Source of the DNA: Chitinophagaceae bacterium
GTDB lineage: Bacteria; Bacteroidota; Bacteroidia; Chitinophagales; Chitinophagaceae
DNA length: 64,000 bases
Assembly (NCBI GenBank): GCA_016720825.1
Contig: JADKJV010000008.1
Coordinates: 124,001 to 188,000, forward strand
Direction: 5' to 3'
The notes under the pieces were generated by a model that saw only the letters and a program-made list of their open reading frames with translations, searched no databases and was not told the DNA's origin. This document shows, in pieces, positions 29,406 to 41,100 of this stretch. The position numbers and the translations under genes are program-made. Each line of letters begins with the position of its first letter. Within the stretch, counting starts at the first letter, position 1.

Positions 29406-31426
29406 TTAACGCAGCAGGAGGGTGGTGCCTTTGAGCATCACTTTCCTGCCTGTGTCCCTGAATGTATATGTCATTACCCAGGCAAATATTCCCGCATTCA
29501 GCCGGTTGCCCCTGAATGTACCATTCCATTTAGTATTCATATCCCTGGATTCAAATACCATCACACCGTTTCGGTCAAACACCATGAAATGGATATTGTC
29601 TGCTTTCAATGCATTCAGCGGAAACAGGTAATCATTCAGTCCGTCACCATTCGGTGTAAACGCACTGGGCACTCCAATGATGCAGGTCGGTAATACATGC
29701 ACCTGTTTTTTTGCCGTATCGCTGCAATGCTGGACCGAATTAGTAACTACCAGGCTTACCTGATATGTTATATCCTGTCCGTTCTCCTGCATAGACCGGG
29801 GCACAGGGTTTTGCAGGAGAACTCAACAGGCCATTCCCGAAATTCCAGCTCCATTGGTCAATGTTCCCTGGCTGTTATTTTTCACAGTGATAATATCACC
29901 GGGACACAACACGGGTGAAATTTCAAAAACAGCTTTGAGCTGGTTATTCAGTGTGATTTTCTGAACAGCAGTATCAGCGCAAAAACCATTAGATACAATC
30001 AGCTGGATAGCATGTGTTCCGGTATCCGGGAAAGTAAATTGCGGCGATTGTATAATACTGCTGCCTGTATTATCAAATGTCCAGCTCCAGTTGTTTACGC
30101 CATTGCCGCCGCTGTGAATAAAATCAAGGATATTTTTCTTGCAGGATGCAAGCACATTAATATTAAAATCAGCCGATACAGTGTCTTTGAGCGTGAAGGA
30201 AAGTGTTGCACCTGCCGGCGTGGCACGGCCGCATTCATCCAGTAATGTATTGCCGTCTGACCCACTCACTAATGTGATTGTATAATTACCGCCGGTACCA
30301 ATAGGTGCTGACAATAACAGGTCTACATCCAGTGTAGTGGTTGATCCCGGAGGTGATGCATTACAACGGGTGAAGATGGCACTGATATTCACAGGGGTGG
30401 GTCCTGATATAACAAAATCAGATCCGTTAGAAGCAATAGATGAGCAGAGCATCGGGCGTTTAAAAACCAGGTGCAGTTTCCGGGGGCCACAACCGGGAAC
30501 AGCCAGGCTGTCCATGGGTGTGGGTTGAGGAGGAGCAACAGTAATAATTAATGAATCACCCACAGGTACCGGCCTGTTACAAACATCGGCCAGTGTATTT
30601 CCGTCTGATCCATTCCCGGCTTTGATGGTATACGTGCCCAGTGGCAGTGCTGCATTTAATATCAGCGTAATGGAATCAGTGGTTGGCCCGAATGCACAAC
30701 CGGTGGAACTGGCGCCAATAAAACTGAATCCGCCACTTATGGTAAAATCAGATCCGTTCAGGGCCAGGCTGGAACATTTTACACCCCGGTTCGTTCTTAC
30801 TACAAGGGATGTGCCGTCACAACTGAGCCGGGCCGATAATAACCGCGGTTCAACCGGATCTGTTATACTGGCATTACCACCGCTGGCCGTTAATGTAAAG
30901 CCCCGGTTATTGGTGATGCGGTTGCTCAGCATCAGGAGGTATTCATGGCCCGCAATAATATTGGGCATAGCACTGAAAGTATTGGCGCCGGGAACGGCAC
31001 AGACCATCACATTATCGCCGTCCTGGGATGCACCGGTTTCACCTACTTCCGGCGACCAGTTACAGGCCACAAACATGTTACCGTTTGTGAATACATCATC
31101 CGGGTTACGGCCCGTGATATCGAATAATTGCCAGTCATAATTATCGGCAGGGTCTGAAGGCGTGATGGTAAATCCGAAAGAGCCTGAATTGTAACAGGCC
31201 AGTTTGAACCAGGTTGGGTTTTTATTGTCGTGCGGTTGCCATCGTTGCAGGCAACGGGGAAACCTGACTGCCCGCAGCTGGGAATAAAAGCAATTGAAAT
31301 CGGCTCATCACTGCAAAGCCGGATGGCAGAGGAAGGGGTTTGCGCAGTTAACGTGCAGTTTTGTGCCCCGGCCCGCGTGAAGCAGGTCAATAATAATATG
31401 GTGAGAAACCGTTTCAATGAAAGCAT
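29406..31426 (-). CDS. Secreted multi-domain protein with PKD-like domain and T9SS type B sorting domain, frameshifted
   Basis: Signal peptide MLSLKRFLTILLLTCFTRAG ... AQ starts at 31426. The next part reads through to ADNYDWQLFDITGRNPDDVF. Two repeats around ASNGSDFVISG / LNGSDFTISGGFSF follow (about residues 200-400), each ending with GNYTITL or GTYTIKAGNGSDGNTL. Then a PKD-like domain with WSWTFDNTG and a second, NWSWNFGNG. The C-terminus is the type B domain: PSAFTPNGDGLNDYLFPLN, FMVFDRNGVMVFES and WNGTFRGNRLNAGIFAW. It breaks near 31240 and twice near 29825-29855, where two opposite indels create a TGA. The corrected length is about 673 residues. T9SS type B proteins are secreted and released or bound to SprF-like partners; the function of this one is unknown. 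Confidence 0.82.
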
Positions 31427-31533
31427 CTTGTTTTCACTAATCGCAAATTTCAGGAAGAAAGCAGCCCGGCTATAAATTTACGAAATAGCCCCCTGAATGT
31501 GGGAGGAATGGTAAATTCGTAAAAAACCACGAC

Positions 31534-32229
31534 ATGAAGACCGCCATTATAACCGGGGCCACCGGTAACCTGGGCCAGGCCATTATCCGGGAAATGCTGG
31601 AGCAGGGCTACCGGGTTTACGGGACGCTGGTGCCCAATGACCCGGTGAAACTGACAATAACCAGCCCGCAATTGCAAACCCGGGAAGTAAACCTGCTGGA
31701 AGAAGCATCTGCAGAAACGTTTGTGCAATCTGTTATAAACGAATCATCTCAGATTGATGCAGCTGTACTGACAGTTGGTGGTTTTGCCATGGGTGATATC
31801 GGCTCCACATCTTCCGCAGATATATTGAAACAATACAAACTCAATTTTGAAACGGCTTACCATATAGCCCGCCCTTTGTTCCTGCAAATGAAAAAACAAG
31901 GTAGTGGCAGGATATTCATGGTTGGGTCAAGACCCGGCGACCTGATGCAAAACAGCAAAGGCATGGTGGCTTTTGGATTAAGCAAATCACTGGTATTCCG
32001 GCTGGCAGAACTGATGAATGATGAAGCTGCCGGAACAGATGTGGTTACGAGTGTGATTGTGCCATCTACCATTGACACACCGCAAAACCGGAAATCCATG
32101 CCTGATGCAGATTTTACAAAATGGGTCAGTCCGGAGCATATTGGGAAAGTGGTAAGTTTTATTGCAGCGAAAATGCCTCTTCCATACGCCAGCCCATCAT
32201 TCGTGTATACAATAATGCCTAGTATATGA
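31534..32229 (+). CDS. Short-chain dehydrogenase/reductase family protein lacking the catalytic tyrosine
   Basis: A 231-residue Rossmann-fold protein with the SDR cofactor motif TGATGNLG (residues 7-14), DAAVLTVGG in place of the NNAG region, and Ser132 in MVGSRPG. The YxxxK pair reads F147-GLS-K151, so the catalytic Tyr is a Phe (codon TTT, one base from TAT). Unless that base is a sequence error, hydride transfer of the usual kind would be impaired and the protein may be non-catalytic or use another acid. The length is normal. It overlaps the next gene by four bases (ATGA), so the two are translationally coupled. The substrate is unknown. Confidence 0.8.
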   Translation: MKTAIITGATGNLGQAIIREMLEQGYRVYGTLVPNDPVKLTITSPQLQTREVNLLEEASAETFVQSVINESSQIDAAVLTVGGFAMGDIGSTSSADILKQYKLNFETAYHIARPLFLQMKKQGSGRIFMVGSRPGDLMQNSKGMVAFGLSKSLVFRLAELMNDEAAGTDVVTSVIVPSTIDTPQNRKSMPDADFTKWVSPEHIGKVVSFIAAKMPLPYASPSFVYTIMPSI

Positions 32230-33062
32230 AAAAGCAAATAACGTTGTTTGTCCTGATATTATCAGGGATGTTTCAAATGGTACAAGCACAATCCGCATTG
32301 GGCGATATGGCCTGTGTGTATATCCAGACCGTCAGTCTTGATTCTTCTGCCGCTGTTTACAGTAAACTGGGGTTTACAGAAACCGGTTCCAATACATTTC
32401 CTGTTCCCTGGAAACAGCTGAGTGACGGCAGCCTGGTAATCATGCTGCGGCAGGATGAACAGGCATATATGGGACTAACCTATTACAGCGACAGTGTGGA
32501 CGTTGTTGCCGGGAAATTAAAGGCTGACGGTATTGTTTTCACCAGAACACCAGCAGCCGGAGATGCGATTAAAAGATATTATTTCCGCAGTCCCGATGGC
32601 TTCCCCATCATGCTTGCTGAAAACCTGGGTGGATTCAAAGCGCCGCAAGGTGTAACATTATTGAGTATGAACCAGGCTGATTATAATAAACCTGAAAAAT
32701 ACCCCAATCAGGTTTGCGGTGTGTTTGGAGAATATTGCCATCCTGTAGATGATTTGAATGCCTCATTGCCTTTCTGGAAAAAAATCGGGTTTACAGTAAA
32801 GTACCAGGTGAATGAACCATACCCGCATGCCATTCTGAGCGATGGGTTAATGATTATCGGTTTGCACCAGACTATCCATTTTGATTATCCGGCTGTTACT
32901 TATTTCGGGATTAATACGTTGAAAAGAATTGATCAGTTAAAATCAAAAGGACTCACTGATTTTTCAGAAGTCATGGGAGCGAATAACCAGGTGTTGAAGA
33001 CCTGGGAGGGGCGCATGTTTTATATTCTCGCTGGGAATGTGATGCTGGTCGTTAGTCTTTAG
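32226..33062 (+). CDS. Exported protein with two VOC (glyoxalase/dioxygenase-like) modules
   Basis: The 278-residue protein starts with signal peptide MKKQITLFVLILSGMFQMVQ ... AQ, which is unusual since most VOC proteins are cytoplasmic. Module 1 (about 28-145) has VYSKLGFTETG and YYFRSPDGFPIMLAE. Module 2 (about 158-278) has PVDDLNASLPFWKKIGFTV and PHAILSDGLMIIGLHQT. VOC folds bind a metal and handle varied small substrates. The two-module layout is normal. It starts inside the stop of the SDR gene (ATGA), which suggests joint translation, but the periplasmic location would separate it from a cytoplasmic SDR. Function unknown. Confidence 0.78.
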   Translation: MKKQITLFVLILSGMFQMVQAQSALGDMACVYIQTVSLDSSAAVYSKLGFTETGSNTFPVPWKQLSDGSLVIMLRQDEQAYMGLTYYSDSVDVVAGKLKADGIVFTRTPAAGDAIKRYYFRSPDGFPIMLAENLGGFKAPQGVTLLSMNQADYNKPEKYPNQVCGVFGEYCHPVDDLNASLPFWKKIGFTVKYQVNEPYPHAILSDGLMIIGLHQTIHFDYPAVTYFGINTLKRIDQLKSKGLTDFSEVMGANNQVLKTWEGRMFYILAGNVMLVVSL

Positions 33063-33224
33063 TCATTAGTCGCTAGTCATTAGCCTTAAAATTATTCTTT
33101 ATCTGAAATGTTTTAGTTATCAGCAGGTACTCGCTTTTGACAGGAGTAAGTCATGCAATTGTCTGCAGTTATTTTTTTCTGGCAGGGTTGTTGACTCAAA
33201 GGCTTGAAACAAATAACTACGACT

Positions 33225-33899
33225 ATGAAATTATTTCTTACAGTCGCAGCATGCATGCTGCTGGCCGCAGGTCCGGTACTTTCGCAGGTATTAAGGGCGG
33301 GTATTAATCTCGCCAATGTCAGCGTAACGGATAACGGCAATATTGAAAGAGCCAATATGCTTGCCAGTTTCCAGGTAGGTTTAACAGAAGACATTAAAAT
33401 TGTTCCCGGCTTTTTCTTCCAGCCCGGTATTTATTTTACAGGGAAAGGAACGAAATCTGAATCCGGGGTACAGACTGATCCGACCTGGTTCAGGGCTACA
33501 AGTAATCCGTATTACATAGAGATCCCGGCAAATTTTATTTTCAAGACACCTGGACCGATTCATTTTTTTGCGGGGGCGGGTCCTTATCTCGCCATTGGAA
33601 TAGCGGGCAAGAACAAATCGGATGGAAAATTCCTGGGCACTTCTTTTCACCGGGAAGAGGACATTCAATTTTCCAATGATGATCCTTCCACACTCGATTA
33701 TGAGGAAGGTGCCGGGTTCGGAATTATGAAAAGGTTTGATTATGGACTGAATGCTATGGCCGGGTTTGAACTGGCACATACAGTATTGTCGGTGAATTAC
33801 GGGCTTGGGCTGGCCAAGCTGCAATCGGGCAGTAACAGTTCGGAAGACCAGAACAACAAACACCGGGTCCTGAGTTTCACCATTGGCATCAAATTGTAA
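33225..33899 (+). CDS. Outer-membrane beta-barrel protein, PorT-like family
   Basis: About 224 residues with signal peptide MKLFLTVAACMLLAAGPVLS ... Q at 33225; a TTG at 33204 would add seven residues and is less likely. The mature part is made of alternating strands: GINLANVSV, SFQVGLTEDI, PGFFFQPGIYFTGKG, YIEIPANFIF, HFFAGAGPYLAIGIAG and VLSVNYGLGLAKL, ending in SFTIGIKL, as expected for a C-terminal barrel strand. This matches the small outer-membrane barrels (PorT / OMP_b-brl_2) that abound in Bacteroidota. Their role varies and is usually unknown. A hairpin follows the gene. Confidence 0.82.
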   Translation: MKLFLTVAACMLLAAGPVLSQVLRAGINLANVSVTDNGNIERANMLASFQVGLTEDIKIVPGFFFQPGIYFTGKGTKSESGVQTDPTWFRATSNPYYIEIPANFIFKTPGPIHFFAGAGPYLAIGIAGKNKSDGKFLGTSFHREEDIQFSNDDPSTLDYEEGAGFGIMKRFDYGLNAMAGFELAHTVLSVNYGLGLAKLQSGSNSSEDQNNKHRVLSFTIGIKL

Positions 33900-33932
33900 G
33901 GTGTTTCCTGACTACAAAGGGCAAGCAGTATA

Positions 33933-33973
33933 ACAAAGGCCAACGGGAATCTTCCTGGCGGCCTTTGTACTTT
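33933..33973 (+). terminator. Probable terminator after the outer-membrane barrel gene
   Basis: ACAAAGGCC (33933-33941) pairs with GGCCTTTGT (33960-33968), with an inner GGAA/TTCC, followed by ACTTTTA. It shares the ACAAAGGCC word with the palindrome at 3815 and may be a relative of that family. Confidence 0.55.
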
Positions 33974-34039
33974 TATGATTAAAAAATCAACTTCCCTGAA
34001 CTGTTCTGTCATTACCTTCGCAGCGATTAATTCTACAGC

Positions 34040-34441
34040 ATGCGTTACTCAAAATGGCTTGGTTTGGCGGCGGCGGTTTTACTGATTGTTTCCTGTTTTT
34101 CCCCCTGGGTGATAATTGAGTCCCGGCAGATAACTGTAAGCGGGGTGGATACAGCGGGTACAAATTTTGGCAAGCCTGCCTATTTCCATTTTTTCATCAC
34201 TTTCTTTTATGTGATTTGTGTGATGGTGCCCCGTATTTGGGCCAAACGGCTGAACCTGGTGGTAGCGGCGCTGAATATGGGATGGGCGCTGCGTAATTTT
34301 ATTTTGATACCGGCCTGCCAGGCGGGTGATTGTCCTTTAAAGCAAAGCGGGCTTTGGATGGTGGAGCTGGCCTCCCTGTTTATGCTGCTGGCGGCGGTTT
34401 TCCCCGATATGAAGCTGCCTGTGGATAAACAAAATTCCTGA
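34040..34441 (+). CDS. Small integral membrane protein, four predicted helices
   Basis: 133 residues with hydrophobic segments at about 7-27, 48-66, 70-91 and 105-124; the loops contain WVIIESRQITVSGVDTAG and ACQAGDCPLKQSG, with two cysteines. I do not recognise a named family. It reads like a conserved hypothetical membrane protein of the Chitinophagaceae, with no cofactor or catalytic motif. TACCTTCG at 34013 is a possible -7 box. It sits between the outer-membrane barrel and the giant secreted-protein cluster, with no evidence of joint function. Confidence 0.65.
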   Translation: MRYSKWLGLAAAVLLIVSCFSPWVIIESRQITVSGVDTAGTNFGKPAYFHFFITFFYVICVMVPRIWAKRLNLVVAALNMGWALRNFILIPACQAGDCPLKQSGLWMVELASLFMLLAAVFPDMKLPVDKQNS

Positions 34442-34666
34442 TCCTTTAATCTTTTCGGTTTTTCGCTGGTCTGATTCCCGGCAGCATTTTTGCTGCCTGA
34501 ACCGTGATTTTGTGGAAGAAACTGGGGAAAAAAGGAAGCCGAAATCCCGGTGATATGATCCGAATCAATTAGTTTCGTCCCTCGCGAATATCTAATCCAT
34601 CCTGCTGAATTCCAGCCCGTAACCCTCATGATTTATTAATTGTGTTATTGATTCAAAAATTGAATT

Positions 34667-37600
34667 ATGAGGAAAGGTGTATCATTTTTGTTGTGGATAT
34701 TTATTTGCATATCAGCAGGGGCTCAGACTACAGTTTCAGCGACAATTTTAATGCCAGCACAGGTGCTGCATATACTGCAGCTGCGGGTCCGATAGGATCC
34801 AGCACAACCTGGTCATTGAGCAGGAGCGGTGTTGACTGGGGTGGAAAAATTGATGTAGGTGTTATGGATTTGTCGAATGATGTGAGTGCATCAGCTAATG
34901 TCAATGGCTGGACATTCGGGTATACCCCAACTGCTTCTTTCACGGCTCCATATACAACAACATTGAATGCAAATACCAGTACCGTTACATGGTATTTTAA
35001 TATGCAGCAGATACGCGCGAATCCTGCAGGGTTTACAGCTGGATCTTATGGTGTAGCATTTGTTTTAGGCGGAACATCCACTACGGCCAATAATACCGGC
35101 GATGGATATGCAGTGGTGTTAGGTAACACCGGTGCAGTTGACCCAGTCCGGCTGGTAAAATACACGGGTGGCCTTATTACCCTTGGTACTACTTTACCTC
35201 CTACTGCTAACGACCTGATTGTTTCTAATACCGGACTGACAACATTCGGAACAGAGTATTTAAGTGTAAAAGTTACATACGTCCCTTCAACAAATACCTG
35301 GAGCTTTTCCTAGAAATGATGGTTCATCTGCTTTCACAGATCCAACAACAGGCACACTGGTTTCACAGGGAACCGCTGCTGATGCTACGTATACCGGTGT
35401 TGCATTGGATTATCTTGGTGGTTACTGGCAGGGAAGTACCGGTGCCACCCAGACTGCTTTTTTTGACAATGTAAATGTTACGGTAGGATTACCGCCGGCA
35501 AATACGATTACAACAGGTGTTGTAACAGGTGCTCCTTTCTCATTAGGCAATTGTGCGGCAACTGCCAGCGGTACTGTTGCATTCACATCTACAGATGTTT
35601 TTGCAGGCGGAAATATATTTACGGCCCAGTTATCTGATGATATTGGTTCTTTTGTTTCACCCACTAATATTGGGACGCTGGCATTATCAGGCACGGATCC
35701 TTCAGGAACAATTAATATTACAATTCCCGCAGGTACTGTAAGCGGAACCGGTTACCAGATCAGGGTGGTAAGCAGTAATCCAACTATCACAGGCAGTTCT
35801 TCTGCTGCATTTACAATTACACAAGCTGGTCTTTGTGCATCTTCCCATACCGATTATTACCGGTCATTCCAGACAGGCGATTGGGTGGACAACACAACCT
35901 GGGAATCATCCCCAGATAACGTTTCATGGATTGCAGCACGCTGGCTCCAACATTTAATGCGAATACAATTACAATCAGGAATACCCATACCGTTACAATA
36001 ATCTCGTCCAGTTCTGCTGACCAACTGACTATTGATGCAGGAGGAACACTGGTGCATTCAAACGGGCAATCATTTACACTGAACAACGGTACAGGTACAG
36101 ACATGACTGTCAATGGAACGTATGTACTAAATGGAACGCAACCATCCGGCACGGGTACCATTGAAATCCCCAGAGGAGGATTAGTGCGAGTAGAAGGTAA
36201 TGCAGCTCCCGGGGAATCTGATGATTTTGCTTTCGGTAACGCAAACGTTACTTTCAGAACCGGTTGTACTTATGAGTGGGCTACCACTTTATTTACGCCT
36301 TCCTGGACAGCCCGTACTTTCTTTACCATTGGTGAAAACACCCGCTACTTGTTTTCACAAACCCCGTCATTTGCATTGGGTGGTGCCAACCCCACAGTGA
36401 TTTATGGGACTTTGGAAGCCACAGCTCCAATCACCTTTACCGGAGCAGGTACAAAAACAATTGCAAATGGAATCCTGGGTTCTGCAGCTATTGATGCTTC
36501 CGGTTCAACAGAAATATTTTCATCACCGGAAGCGCAACCAGTGTATTGGGTGGAGCAGGACTGCTCACATTGCCTCCAAGCCCTTCTTATCTGATGGTAG
36601 GCGGTTCCACAGTGCTTTCAATGACTTCTTCCAAACAGGTAACTGGTATAATCAATTTTGCCAATTTCGGTTATATCCAGCTTGGCGCTTTCGACCTGAC
36701 TGTTAACGGAAGTCTGACCGGTGGGAATACCATTGCACACGTTATTTCTGATGGGATTGGATTCCTTAAAATTACAGCAATAGGAGCGGGACCTGTGGTA
36801 TTCCCCATAGGTGCAGATGTTGCAACTTATAATCCTGTTACTGTCAGAAGCGGAGGTGGCGCTGATTATTCTGCAAGGGTTGAAGTCGGTTTAAACCCCG
36901 CAATTTTCAATAATAATTTTGCAATACTCAGGACATGGAATCTCAAAAGTTCAGCTACTGTAGCAGGTGTTGATATAGATCTCGAGTATAATGGCAGCCA
37001 GGGCGGTCCTTCCTTTAATTATGCAGGATTTGTAGAAGTGGGTGCTTTTATCGGTGTTTCATGGAATATTATTGCTACTGGTTTAACACCTACCGGCACC
37101 TATCTTGTAAATGTGAATCCGGTTAACGTTAGTTAACTGCAGGAGTATCTGTGCCTATTGTAATTGGTAATCTTGGATCAATCCTGCCGGTTGACTGCAT
37201 CGTTGGTTGCAGGTCGCAAAAAGTGAATAATAAAGGGGTTATCAGCTGGGATGTTAATACATGTGCAGAAGTAACCAGTTTCGAAATCCAGCGCTCCGTT
37301 AACCGCGGCGCATTCACAACAATTGGCACAGTAAGTCCTTATTTAGGCCTCACTACTTTTAATTACACAGATGATGCCCTGGCTTCAGGCACTAACTTAT
37401 ACAGGATAAAAGTAAACAGGGTAACAGGGGGAAGTAAATTCTCCAACACCGTTGCTATCATAAACGGCGGCGGCGACCTGTTTATCAGCCAGGTGTCACC
37501 CAATCCGGCTCATGACCAGGCCTGGATAACAGTCAGTGCCGGTAAAAAATCTACCGCATCATTTACTGTTTTCAACCAGTCTGGCCAGCCAGTCAAACAA

Positions 37601-37729
37601 TGGCAATCTGCACTCACAGACGGAAGCAACCGGATTAGTCTGGATATGCTTAACCTGCCTGCCGGAAATTATACCCTGTCTGCCGTATCCGGTGAAAACA
37701 GGACCGTTTACCGGTTTGTCAAACAATAA
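34667..37729 (+). CDS. Large secreted protein with T9SS type A sorting domain, cluster member 1, frameshifted
   Basis: From ATG 34667 the signal peptide MRKGVSFLLWIFICISAGAQ runs in one frame. Adding one T near 34729 gives TYSFSDNFNASTGAAYTAAA, continuous with the next segment. The chain continues through beta-rich stretches such as TSTVTWYFNMQQIRANPAG, FFDNVNVTVG, TVTIISSSSADQLTIDAGGT, LTGGNTIAHVISDGIG, AGPVVFPIGADVATYNPVTV and RTWNLKSSAT, and ends in a Fibronectin-III-like block VTSFEIQRSVNRGAFTTIGT, then QVSPNPAHDQAWI and YRFVKQ, a T9SS type A domain. The frame breaks near 34729, 35310, 35940, 36515 and 37133. The corrected length is about 1,020 residues. No enzyme motif is seen; an adhesive or structural surface role is most likely. 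Confidence 0.8.
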
Positions 37730-37750
37730 CAAACACTATTCTTTATACTG

Positions 37751-37780
37751 AACGTCCCGCATGAGCGGGACGTTTTTTTT
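37751..37780 (+). terminator. Rho-independent terminator after cluster member 1
   Basis: A perfect 10-bp stem AACGTCCCGC / GCGGGACGTT with loop ATGA is followed by a T run. Confidence 0.87.
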
Positions 37781-38125
37781 ACCTGTTACTGCTTTAATAG
37801 AAACGGGTGTCCTGGTGATTCAATTGTACATGAAGTATATGCTGCGAATAATACAGCGTATTTCTTATTCGTACTTAAACCTGTTTACTCTTTGAACAGT
37901 GCTTTTCTGTTCATTTTCAGTATATCCGGATCCCATTTATATCGCCATTTGTTTGTGTATAAAAAAAGTAGACTAATACACCAGAAATAGCCATAAATAC
38001 TTATATTTATTTGCCGTTATACAATTGATTTAAATGTCAATTCAATAAACTCCCCGGCCAACCTTATCCCTTTAATCCTGCCTGCTGATTTGCTGATTGA
38101 ATTTTATTCACATCACTAAATAAAT
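37781..38125. other. AT-rich intergenic spacer, no feature recognised
   Basis: These 345 bases between cluster members 1 and 2 hold no plausible ORF, hairpin or repeat that I can support. A promoter for the next gene is expected here, but no good TAnnTTTG with a -33 partner was found. Confidence 0.6.
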
Positions 38126-41100
38126 ATGTCTATGCGAAAAATTTACGTTTTCCTGATGGGGATTTTATTATTATCAACGGCCACGCGCCTGTCTGCACAG
38201 GTCAGTGCCTATGGTTTTGCAGAGTCTGCAGGATCTTATGCCGCATTGGGTGGAACCAATTCCACCGCCACTGGAGATGATGGTGGCCAGAATGGTATAT
38301 CCATTGGTTTTAATTTCACTTATGGCGGTAGTGTTTACACTCATTTTTGTATAAACACCAATGGCTGGATCAGACTAGGAACTGCAGCCACAACAATTGG
38401 TGCATTTAGTTATACAAACCTTCTTTCAAATACGGCAACCCATGCACCGCTGATTGCCGCCATCTGGGATGATAATCACCGGAACACCGGGGCAATTACA
38501 TATTCGCTTACAGGTGCTCCCGGCAGCCAGGTGCTGACGGTTGACTGGAATAATGTAAATATCGGCGGGGGAGGATCCACTTCTGCCGCAAACCTGGCTT
38601 CTTACCAGATTAAGTTGTATGAAACAACGAATGTGATTGAAATTATTTATGGTACATTGAATCTGGCCGGTACGCTCACTGCATCGATAGGTTTAAATGA
38701 CCTTACGTCATTCCTGGTGTAACGGACAGTGCACCGGGAACAGCCAGCGGCAGTACTGCTAATAATAGCCTTGCAGCCACCACGAACGTAACCAACAAAA
38801 AATACACTTTCTCACCGCCAAGTTGTTTGCCTGCGGGCGGACTTTCCGCCAGTGCTATTACCACAACAACTGCCACAGTGAACTGGACAGCAGTAGGTGG
38901 TGCCAGCGGGTACGAGTATGCAGTTACTACTTCTGCAACACCGCCTGCTTCCGGTACAGCAACTGCATTGCTTACAGCGAATGTATCCAGCCTGACACCT
39001 TCTTCAGTGTATTACCTGCATGTAAGAACTTCTTGTGGCGCTACATTCAGTAACTGGTCAACCATTACTTTCAATACAGCATGCGGCGCAGCGGGTATTC
39101 CCTATACAGAAAATTTTGATGCAGTCACTGCTCCCGCTTTACCACCTTGTGTTACCAAAGAGGATGTTAATGGCGGTACAACCTGGAATGTGGGAACAAC
39201 TTCCCCCAGGTCAGCGCCCAATTGCATGATCTATAATTACAGCACACCACTTCCCGGCGATGACTGGTTTTATACTGCACCACTGGCATTAACCGGCGGT
39301 ATCAGTTACAGGCTTACTTTCTACTATAAAGCCAGGAGTGCTACATTTCCTGAAGCGATGGAAGTGAAATACGGAACATCAGGTGCTGCAGCTTCTATGA
39401 CAAACAACCTGCTGAGTTTCCCCAATATTGACCAGACAACATACCAACAGGGTTTTGTTGATTTCACGCCTGGTGTAACCGGAACATATTATATAGGATT
39501 CCATAGCATTTCCATTCCAGATGAATTTGATTTGAACGTGGATGATATTTCTGTTACGGTTACTCCTTCCTGCGGTGAGCCCACTGCTTTGAATGTATCC
39601 TTAAGTTCCAATACTGCAGGTACTGCTTCCTGGGTTGCTCCCGGAGTTGGTACACCAACCGGTTATGAATACGTGGTTGATAATTCTGCTGCCAGTCCTG
39701 CCGGTGCAGGAACTGCCACAGCTGGTACCAGTGTTCCGTTGACTGGTCTGACTCCATTCACGTCTTATTATCTACATGTACGGACAGATTGCGGGGGGAC
39801 ATTCTCTTCCTGGGCTGTATATAATTTCTTTACACTGATCAACGATGCCCCTTGTGGAGCAATTCCTTTAACCCTGGGCGGGCCTGCTGATTGTGGAAAC
39901 ACAACCAATGCAACATCTTCCGGCGATCCTGCTTTATTCTGCAGTTCACCGAATAATACAGTATGGTATAAATACACACCTGCCGCAAATGGTTCAGTGG
40001 ATGTGATATTAAGCCAAAACGGGGGACCTGCCGGCCAGCTGAATGGCTGGATTCAGTTCTATACTGCAACAGGATCATGTCCGACACTTACACTTACGCA
40101 ATTAAATGCCAGTGCATGTGTGGGTAGTGTGGACCTGACCACCGTTGCTTCTGGAACAGTTACCAGTCCTGCTTTAACAGGCGGTGTTACTTATTATATT
40201 GTGATTGATGGATTCTCTGGTGCAACCGGTGCTTATTGTATCAGCCTGGCTGCACCGCCTCCGCCTCCCGGTTGTACAACCAACCTGCTTCCTGCAAATG
40301 GTGCAACTGGTGTTGTGATCGGGGCTGGTGTGAGTATTTCCTGGAATGCAGCACCAACAGCCACAAGCTATGATGTGTATTTCAGCACGGTTAATCCGCC
40401 TGTTACGAATATTGGAAATACTACCGGCACTTCTGCAACCATTACCGGTCTTGCCATTAATACAACGTATTACTGGTATGTGGTTCCGAAAAACGGCGGT
40501 GGCGATGCTACCGGTTGCAGTACAAGTACCACTTCATTCACGACGGAAAATCCTTCCAATTGTGCACCGATTTATACGGATGGTTGTGATTTGGCTGACA
40601 GCCTGAGTTATTTCTCACTGAAAGGCGAACCCGGTTCAGCGATCTATAATAATTCCGGCGATGTGTGCAGTACGACACCGTTTGCGTATTCTGATTTTAC
40701 AGCTGCATTTTCACCGGTTACGATGTCCACCGGTAATGCCTACAGCGGGTTCCTCCGTACCGGCGACCCGAACGATTACGCTACGATGTGGATTGATTAT
40801 AACGATAATGGTTTCTTTGAAAGCACTGAACGGATAATGAACAACCTGAAAGTTGGTACAAGCAATGTGTTATATTCCATTTTCATTCCAACAACGGCTA
40901 CTTTAGGTACGCACCGCCTGCGCATAAGGGTTGTATACTATGGGGTATCTCCAACCGTAGTAACAGATCCATGTAATACGTATGTATATGGTGAAACTGA
41001 AGATTACCTGGTAAATATTGTAAATACAGGGGCTGCTGCGCGCAACGTAGCTACGGGTACACCGGGTTCATGTATTACCGGCGCGGCATTTACGGTTGAT

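Noticed and set aside
29406..29820. The last 132 codons of the type B protein as an independent secreted protein.
   Set aside because: It has no signal peptide, starts within a PKD-like domain and shares the frame of the preceding segment, separated only by one TGA made by two opposite indels.
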